Origin: Manduca sexta
Taxonomy: Eukaryota; Arthropoda; Insecta; Lepidoptera; Sphingidae
Assembly (NCBI RefSeq): GCF_014839805.1
Contig: NC_051132.1
Location: forward strand, 1,426,001-1,490,000
Direction of reading: 5' to 3'
DNA: 64,000 bases
The translations under genes were made by a program, and so were the position numbers. The notes beneath the pieces are model-generated. The model saw only the letters and a list, made by a program, of their open reading frames with translations. It did not search any database and had not been told where the DNA came from. Shown one piece after another: positions 32,727 through 42,543 of the stretch (positions are counted from its first letter, which is position 1; the number at the start of each line of letters is the position of its first letter).

Positions 32727-33620
32727 CTACGCCCATATTTAAGTTCTCTAGTCGATTTGATACGTAGCCCGGGTCCTCTCTAACGGGTTGTAATGAAAAT
32801 AATATAAGACAAATGAAGGTACGTATGTTTGAACATTTCCCAATATGGCAACTTGCTCGACCTGGATTAGGTGTGGTGCAGGTCATGGGAGGCAGCGGAT
32901 TGGAACTTCAAGGTCATGTGGATATTGTAGAAAGTTTTTTTGGAGTCCTTATGCATAGAAAAATTAATAGGAATTTGTTAAATGGCTGGATTATCGGGGT
33001 AAAAGTAGTCTATTTCTTAATCCGGGACATGGCTATGTGCTATTTCATCCAAATCAGTTCAGCTGTTTGTTTTTATTTCTTAGGAACATTTTTATAAACT
33101 TTCGCATTTATATTATTAGTAAGAAGTAAGAAGATATAATACGTCTACCATGTTTGAACTTCAACAACGTAACTCTATGTATTTAGAACTTTAGCAACAT
33201 ATGAATTGAAATCAAAATCGATAAGCCATTGAATCAGGCCAGAGGTTTATCCAAGCTTAGTTTGAAAGGAGTTGCTCGCAGTGAAACGTCCGGGCCGCCA
33301 GATTAATATCTAGATATTATATAATCTCCAACAATGCCGTTACAGGTATTAAAAATCTTCAAAGTGATTAGATTTTTGAAGCAGTTTTGCTAACCTTATA
33401 ATTGTGTTAATTTCTGCCTGCTTAGTAAGGGAATTTTAAGACACAATGTTATAAAGCTACAAGAATGCGGCTATATTTTTTCTATCTAACTTATTTCCTA
33501 GGATCAATTTTTTTTTAAACAACTAAATGATGCTCAATGAAAAAAGACGTTCAAATTTTTTTAGTTGATAATATATGTATATATACTTAATCAGTAAAAT
33601 ACTTTGAAATAAAACATTTT
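32727..33620. other. Low-copy DNA between the T2 copies
   Basis: No named repeat apart from a retroposon-like end near 33060-33125 (TTCATCCAAATCAGTTCAGC, CGCATTTATATTATTAGTAA). No convincing ORF. Confidence 0.3.
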
Positions 33621-33621
33621 C

Positions 33622-33800
33622 ACATTTTATCGCGGTTTTTTATATTATAACTTTCTCTCGACGTTTCGAAGACTGCAGCTTTCGTGCCATGGAAGACCAT
33701 GAAGGCTGCAAAGTCTACGAAAAACACTATTATTTCAATGCCTAATATTAGCGTAAACATAAGAAATAATTATTTAGTAAAACATGTTTTTCTCGATATA
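33622..33800. repeat. Family E repeat as an inverted pair
   Basis: The left part (about 33625-33690) is reverse: TTTTATCGCGGTTTTTTATA, CTCTCGACGTTTCGAAGACT, GCAGCTTTCG. The right part (33690-33800) is forward: GACCATGAAGGCTGCAAAGT, CTACGAAAAACACTATTATT, TCAATGCCTAATATTAGCGT. The two meet at a GCAGCTTTCGTGCCATGGAA junction. Confidence 0.55.
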
Positions 33801-34802
33801 ATAAGATATGTAAACAGATCATTTTTCCTTACAGCGATGGAATTTGTCTATAATCATAGTAAAAACACGGGCATTTTCAAGTCAGTATAATCTTAAACGT
33901 AAACCATTAAAACGACTACACACTGTAAGTACAGTGCAAGCCAAAGGAGCAACTGAAAGGCGTGAGACTCGACGCTTGTCATTAATTATGCCGGCATGGG
34001 TAATTGCTTGTTCACGCTCGGCTTCACTTGCCTAATATTGCACGTTGGAAACGTAAATTTATTTGGCCAGAGATCATGGTGAATGAGGATATGTCGATTG
34101 ATTAGTGAATTCTGGTACCCTCTTATTTATAAGTAAGGGTTTTGTAATTTTGTGCTAATGTGAAAATTTGGGAATATGTTTGGGGGTGTACATTTTTTTT
34201 TATTATAAATCGTAAAGTGAAGCCTATGTTCAGCAATAGGCTTCATATGGCCGATAATGATGGTACAATTTGGAACTTAGTTTTGGAATACACAGACCAA
34301 TTACGGGTGGTAGAAAGTTATATTTTATGTCGGGAGTTTAATAGTAACAAATCCGCGGGCACCATCTAGTATCAAATGTTTATAATATGAACGTAATTTT
34401 AATTAGAGTTAATGAGACTTTAGCCTAATTTTTTTTATATCCCTTCTCTTAATATGAAAATAAATAAATTGCTAAAAATAAAATTAAACACACCGTTATA
34501 CTAAAACTAATTTAAATCTACTTAAATTTTTTACTTTTAAAATTGCCACGCTAATAATCTTCATTAATTATTCTTATAAGACTCACACTCATCGTTTAAA
34601 TTTCATCCTTATTAATGGACGTTATCAGACGTTTTTCAATGACGTTATTCATTAAATTACTCGTATCATCTCTAGAAGCAGGGTTTATTACTTTTTAAAT
34701 ATTTTAAAAATATATTTTTGAGGAGAAAGGTTCGTAGAATCTGAAAATAAATACACTTATACAAATATATAATATCAACTGGACGACAATTTGACTGTGC
34801 TA

Positions 34803-35128
34803 AGCGGCGATAGCCTAGTTGGGTGTGGGAACGTACTGCCAAGACGAATGTCCGCAGGTTCAAATCCCAAGGGCACACACCTCTGACTTTTCTAAAAATC
34901 ATATGTGTATTCTTTGTGAATTTATCGTTCGCTTTGACGGTGAAGGAAAATATCGTGAGGAAACCTGCACATTTGAGAAGTTCTCTATTGGAATTTCGAA
35001 GGTGTGTGAATTCTACCAATCCGCACTAGGCCAGCGTGGTGGACTAAGGCTAACCCCTCTCAGTAGTAGAGGAGGCCCGTGCTCAGCAGTGGGCAAGTAT
35101 ATAATAACAAGGCTGATATTATTATTTA
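34803..35128 (+). repeat. Family C (Bm1-like) SINE, full length
   Basis: A box region GCGATAGCCTAGTTGGGTGT and B box region CGCAGGTTCAAATCCC show tRNA origin. Body TTTGACGGTGAAGGAAAATA, TCGTGAGGAAACCTGCACAT. 3' domain ATCCGCACTAGGCCAGCGTG, GTGGACTAAGGCTAACC and tail AAGGCTGATATTATTATTTA. The best-preserved copy in the window. Confidence 0.85.
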
Positions 35129-35194
35129 GTTATTTAATTTGACTGTATAAGTACCACGGTCTTGTATACTTCTGCTATTTAAATAAAACTATTT

Positions 35195-35318
35195 TACGGA
35201 TTTATCGCGTTTATATATAACGTTTTTTTTGCCGACGTTTCGAAGACTGCAGCTTTCGCGGTCACGGGGCGGTCTGATATGTTGTTGTCCGCATGTCAAA
35301 GTAACAATATCTACTCAT
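35195..35318 (-). repeat. Family E repeat, reverse
   Basis: TTATCGCGTTTATATATAAC, TTGCCGACGTTTCGAAGACT, GCAGCTTTCGCGGTCACGGG, GCGGTCTGATATGTTGTTGT and CCGCATGTCAAAGTAACAAT are the reverse of the family E core plus its upstream part. Confidence 0.6.
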
Positions 35319-35369
35319 ATCATTTTTTATTCTTTAGCTGTTGACGCAGAATGAGCTCAGTGTCTTGAC

Positions 35370-35880
35370 CACTTACCTCTATCACAAAATTCTTCGACTT
35401 GCTTTGCTTGAATGGCAGAGTGGCCAATATAAGTAGATTCCATTGTGAAAGTATTCTAATGGCCCAAAATGTAGAGTACTATTTTAATATCTTTGTGAAA
35501 TTGGTCTTGGATGGTATTCTTACTGCTAAGAACAATCGTCTTACCAAAAAAGCTACCTCCTCTTCTCGTCATTCCGTTGTTATAAACATGGTCATATTTT
35601 TCGAAGTAGAACTGCATAAATACCGACAAATTTTTGACTTCAACATCAAATATGGTACCAAAATTATCACGGCTCTTGTAAACCTACCTTGGTATATACA
35701 CAACAAGCGTTACCATACTCAGTGGAATAGTAACCGTCGGTTTGTCGTCCCAATAAACTATATAGCATTTAAATCGACCGCGCCGCAGTACATTACGGAT
35801 TCCTCGGTGAGTATTCCCTTTGGTAAGCAACGTAACCGAGCCAGAAGCGGCGCCTTTATGTTGTGGTCCAAAGGATAGGA
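35370..35880. other. Unrecognised stretch with long ORFs on both strands
   Basis: The plus strand is open for 159 codons (35399-35878). The minus strand reads NFGTIFDVEVKNLSVFMQFY, FEKYDHVYNNGMTRRGG, SFFGKTIVLSSKN and, after one TAG, TMESTYIGHSAIQAKQVEEF, CDR, ending at AGAG|GTAAGT, a good splice donor (plus-strand ACTTACCTCT at about 35373). Upstream on the minus strand the frame is also broken by a TAG near 35686. The minus reading has the feel of a decayed exon, but I recognise no family on either strand. No other copy lies in the window. Confidence 0.25.
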
Positions 35881-36029
35881 GAAACCGATTACGCTATATA
35901 AACGGTTTTAAATGTCTTATATTATATTAGGTTTTGTATAGGTTTCCGCCCACTTGCAACATCTTTTCAAAGATAAAAATTCACTACCTACAATTACGAA
36001 ATAAAAGAATATGTTAATAAAAAGTTTGG

Positions 36030-36275
36030 TCTATTTATAATACTCGTGGCGAGTCTCTCATTTTGAGAGTCCGCCTGGGTATCTAACACTGCAATGTCTA
36101 TTTGTGCCGCAGCAGAGCCAAGCAGCAGTATGTAGTCACTGTTGTGTTCCGGTTTGAGTAACATTAAACTTAACATCTCATGTCCCAGGATAGCGAGCGC
36201 AGTGGAGTACCAAACAATACTTTGTAATTCAAGATGTAGGATGGTGTTTTTTACTGTTCTCGTATCGTCATTAAA
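36030..36275 (+). repeat. Family B retroposon tail
   Basis: GGCGAGTCTCTCATTTTGAG, AGTCCGCCTGGGTATCTAAC, GTTGTGTTCCGGTTTGAGTA, GCGAGCGCAGTGGAGTACCA, AACAATACTTTGTAATTCAA and CGTCATTAAAGCATAAAAAA. A nearly complete copy with its own A-tail. Confidence 0.65.
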
Positions 36276-36957
36276 GCATAAAAAAATATGATCTGGCATA
36301 TTCATTCATACTCGTTTACTTGTAACAAACATAGAACTATTTCCACGTAGTTTCGCATTTTCTATCTAACATTAGTAACGTTGACGTGCGGAATTGTTTT
36401 TTTAATGGTTGAATTGTATTTAAGCACGTCCAGAATACTGTATTAATAGTATATAACGGACCAAATATATTGCCAAACTATGTTACACATTGCATAATAT
36501 TCGCAATCTCTACCTCCACGATATGTTTATATTTATGATTAAATAATAAGACAATTAGGTTAGTCCATTGATAATTTGAACTAATAACTTTAAGTTACAA
36601 GTGATTAAAACTATTTTCTCGTTATCGCTTTTTAAATAAACCACACGTCATATTCAAAATCGTTTTCACAACTTAACCAGTTTTAGGAAACCGAGGAGCA
36701 TCTTCACGCTCGTTGCTTCCTTTACCTTGCACCGAATATATTAAATTCAGCCGAAATGGAAGGTGTTAGAAAAATTTACTATACACTAGTCGATACTAAT
36801 CCTAGATCAAAGTCCTAAATAAATAAATAAGTAGTTTATATATCAAATTACAACGGTATACAATCTTGCTTAGCGAAGTTGAGCATTTTCATAACATTAG
36901 TTTAAAAAAAAGTACAGTAGTTAAAGTATATGAGTTATATCTCTACCTAATATATAA

Positions 36958-37475
36958 TACTAGCTTTTGCCCGCGGCTCCGCTCGCGTTATAAAGTTTTT
37001 CAGGCTAAAGTTTTCCGTTATAAAAGTAGTAGTTTCCCGGGAGCCTATGTTCTTCCCAGGGTCTCAAACTGTCTCCATACCAAATTTCCTCTTAATACGT
37101 AGTTTTTGAGTTTAACACGTTCAGGCAGACAGATGCAGCGGGGGACTTTGTATTATAATATATTTTTTAGAACTTTTTAAGAGGAACAATCCCGTCATAC
37201 ATCATTGTTGCATAACTCTAACCGTTTACGCAGCGCACGCAACGGAAGCTCTCATAACTAATAAATTGTCCCCGTTTTTGCAACATGTTTCATTACTGCT
37301 CCGCTCCTATTGGTCATAGCGTGATGATATATAACTTAGAGCACTCCACAAACGAAGGGCTATTCAACACAAAAATAATTTTTCAGTTTGGACCGGTAGT
37401 TCCTGAGATTAGCGCGTTCAAACAAACAAACAAACAAACTCTTCAGCTTTATATAATAGTATAGATAATATATGA
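36958..37475 (-). repeat. Family I repeat, reverse, with (CAAA)n
   Basis: CTAGCTTTTGCCCGCGGCTC, CGCTCGCGTTATAAAGTTTT, TTTCCCGGGAGCCTATGTTC and TCTCCATACCAAATTTCC at 36958-37090. A second block at about 37375-37475 (CAGTTTGGACCGGTAGTTCC, GAGATTAGCGCGTTC, then CAAACAAACAAACAAACAAA, TATAATAGTATAGATA) looks like the other end. The part between (37150-37350) is not clearly family I. Confidence 0.5.
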
Positions 37476-38123
37476 ATAGGGTAGTTGACTACTTTAAAAG
37501 AAAACATTAATCAAAGATGTATACCACCCCTATTCTAACGGAAAATGAATTTTCAATCCATGCAGTAATGAATAAGTTATAAAGCTTTGAAATTTGGTAA
37601 AAGGGGTAACTGCCAAATAACAGTAATAACAAACCGTGACGTCAGCGAGCGTCACCGGCCATAATAAGAAAGAGATAGCGCGATAACCACGCACTCACAT
37701 TTGCTTACAATAATTCAAATATGATTGACTGTTTTATTTTTCAACCAATTTTGATTCTGGTTCATTGATGAATTTATTTGTGAAGTGCGTTACCGACCTG
37801 AAGACTAGACCGGTAAGCCTTTGTAAGCAAAGTATGCATGCATATTCATATTTCAATGAGGGTTAGAGTTTGTCACACAAGTCGGTCGGGAGAGTATTTC
37901 GTGGCTGCAAACATTACTTCATTTTCTGAGACCCGCACAATGTAGTCGTTAGGTAGGTGACATACGGATAACTAGGCCGGCGAATACAGCAATCATTGGC
38001 TTGAAAAGCATTCTTTAATTAATTTTTAACCTAATTACGTTGGAAAAGCGACAATTGCATCTAACAATGTAGTTGTAGTTCAAATGTTACATGGGCTAGT
38101 AACGGCTACTTACTTTGATGTAA
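37476..38123. other. Low-copy DNA
   Basis: No gene or named repeat. A GACGTCAGCGAGCGTCACCG segment near 37639 contains GACG/CGTC complementary strings of no known meaning. Confidence 0.3.
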
Positions 38124-38240
38124 AAGGCAAATAATGTGACCCCAGGCGTCGAATCTTCGGGGCCATTATGGCGGTATTTTTACCGTTGTATGTTCGTTCG
38201 CTATCTTGCGGGGTACATGATATATTATTCTGTCCTCCTT
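38124..38240 (+). repeat. Degenerate family A fragment
   Basis: GGGGCCATTATGGCGGTATT, TTTACCGTTGTATG, TTCGCTATCTTGCGGGGTAC and ATGATATATTA follow the second half of family A with many changes. Confidence 0.35.
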
Positions 38241-40375
38241 CGTGTATGTTTGCAGAGACTGAGACTTCGCATTATTATTTTTGAAACAATCATAAATATT
38301 AATATTGTATTAATTTATTATACCGTAACATAAAGGAAGTTGTTGGAAATTGCAACATAATTCTTTTGCAGCTCCACGTATACAACGTAACAGCCAATAA
38401 GCAACAAAAACTAAAAGTTCTCGACTGAGTTACGGGCGTAGAGTGTAGATAACAATGTGTATTGTTACATTATTTATACAGACATTTAGTAAAAGTTCTA
38501 ATACTATGATTTAGAAAAACAGAAAATTGGTGATGATGAGATGGAAATATAAATCCGTAATAGAGTTCACAATGTTTGATGGCCAACAATGAACACAGTA
38601 GTCAGAACGTAGCGAACATCTTTTGATTTTTTTTATAGATGTAAACTTGGTGGAAAGTGATCATCACCTCCTGTAAAGACATAAAAAAGACAAGCTATCG
38701 GAATTAGGATATAAGGGCTATTTAAGTAGCCAATAAATCCGTCACTATCAGCATGCCGTCGTGCCTTGTCGGGTTGGTCATCACAAAAAGCCATTTAACA
38801 CCAAGATTTTAATAATAAGACAAGAAAAACTTACCTAACACGCTGATTAAGAAATTATATACGAAAACTGGTGTAAACCAACTTTGAATCCAGTTAATTA
38901 TTCTCAAAGATACATGCACGTGCGAAAGTAACTTGCCTACTATAGGAATTATTCACAATACCCAGGGGGTTCAAGTTAGCGAAGCTAGCGCCAGTGTTGC
39001 GAAGTGTATGCACAATGTAGTAACTCAAAATAAATCAGCTAAATACACCTGCTGACGTGACTAAGGGGCTTCGAGACACACGGGCGCGAAGTTTGGCGAG
39101 CGTTAATTACCTGTTTTGCATTTGTAGCTTGTAGTGTGGATTACTGTGTAATGACAGTTAGAACTTAAGATTTTGCATGGGCTATGAGGTTGAAATATTT
39201 AAATGGTTGTTTGAACTAAAAATTATAATCTCAACCGTAGACAACCTACTGAATGGCTTTTTTTTATACAATTCCATATTTCTATGATTCAAATACTGTC
39301 TTTATTTTGTATATATTGAGTCATGAGCCACGCAAACTAGTGTATTGGTGACTTCACAGTCACTTATTTATAGCCACGAACTCATAATGACAAAACCACG
39401 TCAATACCATTGTGCGTTATAAAACGGTCTAAATTAATAAATACATAGATATATAAAGTTAACAAAACGATTTAAGTCTCTCATACACTGTAACAAACGA
39501 ATTCACATTTTAAAAACATTTTTCTTTACAGAAAGTTTTAAAACTAAGCAGTCTTAAACTAAAACGTCTAGCAAAACCAAGCAATTTAGCTCACCGCCCA
39601 CCCGGCCCGTGTGTATCTCGAAGTCGGAACAATACATAATGCATATGGACTTAATCTGCAGCCACGGCGAGCGCAGCCGTTATATTAAACCAAACCTGTG
39701 GCTTACGGGATTTTGATAAACTCCCTTCCGTTCCGAAGCGAGATGGACGAGATTGCGAGATTGCGGGATTTGTACACGTTCCGTTTTGATGTGGTTTTGA
39801 AATGTCTTGGTCATGTCGCTAATTGCGGTGGAAAAAATATATTTAAGTACATATATTTTACTGCAACCTATCGTCTTTTCTTTTTTATCTTTGCTGTAAT
39901 TTTTTCAGAGAATTTGACAAACATTTGATAATTGCGCCTGTATATTACATAGTTACCGGGAAACCATTCTGGGATTCGGGCTTACAACGCCCTTGTGCGG
40001 TGCCTTGGAAGACCGTGCTTTGGCATGCATCGACGAAACTGTTATTCGAAAAGCCGGGGTCTCCCGTTAGTTTTTTTTTAGGTCCGCACCGGGCATCGCG
40101 TCGATATTTTGTGCTTAAATAACATCGAACTGGGCCATGACACATTAGGTATTATAAATGCGCACCACGGCCGATAAAGTTTTTAAAATCGCACAATTAC
40201 AGCGTAAGCTTAGGCCTACTTATTGCTTGATGACAAAATTTGAATATCGGCGGACCTAATAGGAAGTTTATTGAACAATGTTTCCTAAATCAAACGATAG
40301 ACCTTAATAAATCGATTAAAGAATGAAGACACGAGTTAGATAAGCCTGTGTAGAAGTAGTTGTACCCTAAACAGA
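38241..40375. other. Low-copy DNA with a weak inverted repeat
   Basis: GGCTTCGAGACACACGGGCG (39065-39084) is echoed in reverse by GCCCGTGTGTATCTCGAAG (39605-39623), which could be terminal repeats of a decayed 0.57-kb element. No ORF is convincing. The stretch 39920-40145 is GC-richer than average but unidentified. Confidence 0.3.
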
Positions 40376-40570
40376 ATGGATTTTTATTGCTTTGAATGAC
40401 GAGACGAGCTTGCCGTTCGCCTGATGGTAAGCGATACGGCCCATAAACAGTAGAAACACCATCCAACACCTTGAATTACAAGGTATTTTTAGGTATTCCA
40501 CTGCGCTCGCTATCCTGAGACATGAGATGTTAAGTCTTATGTCTAGTAGTTACACAGACTATAATGTGGG
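40376..40570 (-). repeat. Family B tail, reverse, 5'-truncated
   Basis: TGGATTTTTATTGCTTTGAA, CTTGCCGTTCGCCTGATGGT, AAGCGATACGGCCCATAAAC, GTATTCCACTGCGCTCGCTA, TGTCTAGTAGTTACACAGAC. The GGTACCACCGC part is lost. Confidence 0.65.
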
Positions 40571-40858
40571 TTTGCGACGTTCCGGACATTTTAGCATGCG
40601 ATTTAATTTCGTCTGTTTCATGCATGGTGTGGTCGTAAGGTCGTTTCGTATTTCAGCATTATCACACCAGGTTTTGCGTAAAAAGCTTTTCCGAGATTAG
40701 CACTGTATTGACCTGGAAAAAAGGAGCTAACATGTTGATCCAGTCATAGTCTATAGTCATATTCTGTAAAATTGTATCTAAACCCTTTCAGCTTTTACGA
40801 CTAAGGAACTTTTATACAGAAATTTATAGTATAAGACGTATTTGTACCATTAGACTTG

Positions 40859-41118
40859 ACTGTCTCGGTGGCGTAGGTGTATTGCATGCGCGGTACGGCA
40901 GCGCTCTGAGAGCCTGGGTTCGAGTCCAGGGTTGAGCTGTAATATTTAGGTTTTTCTGCTCAGTAACGGCCCCAAAAATTTGTTCCTGATATGGCGATAA
41001 GCTCGCCCTTTATCACATCATGGGACGGAATTCACTTGGCGAAAAGTGGGTATCCTGGTTGCGCCTCTGCATACCTTTTCGGGATATAAGAGTGATGTGT
41101 GTGTTTGTGAGTACCATT
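40859..41118 (+). repeat. Family D tRNA-derived SINE, full length
   Basis: A-box-like GGTGGCGTAGGTGTATTGCA and a perfect-looking B box GGTTCGAGTCC at 40917-40927 mark a tRNA-derived pol III promoter. The body reads GGTTTTTCTGCTCAGTAACG, TGATATGGCGATAAGCTCGC, CATCATGGGACGGAATTCAC, GGTTGCGCCTCTGCATACCT and ends GAGTGATGTGTGTGTTTGTG. It lacks a complete tRNA fold, so it is a SINE and not a tRNA gene. Confidence 0.8.
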
Positions 41119-42399
41119 AGTAGGAAGTGAGATTGGTAGAATTATCTTTAGACTTAGGTGCTGTTTCACAGGCTTCGATTAAATTTTGTTTGACTGTTAT
41201 CATATTAAGCGGCTAATTTAGAAAGTACTAATTTTATAACCAATTATTTGGGAGCATAGATTAGAGTGACTTTTGTATTGGTTCGGCTTAGGTGTACATT
41301 TATGTGACGAGTAGCATTTATTCGGAAGCTGTGAAGTATGCCCTTATTCATCGGATAATATATTCGTAGTTTTTAAAAAATACTCAAAATAAAACTATCA
41401 GATTCTAAAAGAAATATTAGTGTCATGTCATGTACCAAAAAACTTCATCATAATTTATAACTATTACTTAAAACTGTATAATTTATAACTAATATGTAAC
41501 TTTGAATCTTAGAAAAAATGTCACTACCAACTTTCAAAAACAAAAATGCAAATAGAGAACATGTTTCTTCTGTTTCGATTCTATATGCAAGTGATTTATT
41601 ACCGAAATTGTCTGGAGCGTAAACTGGTCGCGAGGAAATAAAGTAACAGATGACCTTAACGCGAATATTTATAGAGCTCTGTCCACCCCGCACTGTGTCT
41701 GGTCATTTTTCAGTTGATTTACAGCTTACACAGATATATCAGTGTTGGGTACCTCGCTTGGATTATTTATCTTATCGATTTTATTGTAAAACTTATTTTA
41801 TATTCACAATATCTGCACTGCTAATAGGCAAGACTGATCTGTAGTGGTCAATTTGATAACCGTCATATGATGTGATTCGATATCTATATTTGACTCATTA
41901 GGTCTATTTTCGCTTCATAATATTAGGCAATGTTTTATTGTTAAGTCTTTTAATATTGTTTTCGTTCAATGGTTTTTATAATATACATGCAGACCCACTT
42001 TAAATCTTCTCCTATATCATAGCGTAAGAAAACTAAGTGTCAAAATCAATCTCACTTTTTAGTGGAATTTTACGGAGACATTTAATGTATTGAACTATTT
42101 AATGAACCAGGTTTAAGCTGTTATTTAAGAGCTCATGGTCAGCTGAGTCGGCGTTGTAACACAAAAAACTCATAGTAGAGGAGACCGTGGCGGTCGATCT
42201 TCGCTCATCTGATAACTCGATGTGACATTTTTTTATCAAATATAATTTAATGACAAATAAGTCTATGATAACTTGCGTATCGAAAAGCGTTCATAGCTAT
42301 TTTTAATTGTGTTTTTTTTCATCACCTTGACTCTTTTGATAACCGAATGAATTTCATCTCATTTGATAGTTTTTAAGACAGAGAATATCCCTATAAATC
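41119..42399. other. Low-copy AT-rich DNA
   Basis: No gene or named repeat seen. The ORFs at 41448-41693 (minus) and 41650-41844 (plus) show no motif. Confidence 0.3.
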
Positions 42400-42508
42400 A
42401 AGGCATAATTGTGTCGACTGCCGAGGGCTAATCATCTCTCGTCAGTCGACATTCTTAAGACCCCATTCCACTTACCATCAGGTGCAGTGGCGTCACTTTG
42501 CTGTGATC
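42400..42508 (-). repeat. Family A fragment, reverse
   Basis: AAGGCATAATTGTGTCGACT, GCCGAGGGCTAATCATCTCT, CGTCAGTCGACATTC, CATTCCACTTACCATCAGGT and GCAGTGGCGTCACTTTGCTG. It holds the same half as the 28.25 kb copy. Confidence 0.65.
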
Positions 42509-42543
42509 GTATTTAAACAATCTTGAACATTATGAAACAAGCC

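Noticed and set aside
40859..40935. Functional tRNA gene
   Set aside because: A- and B-box-like strings are present, but the sequence continues into a shared SINE body and no acceptor stem or complete cloverleaf can be drawn. The same applies to 25028, 34803, 49163 and 63818.
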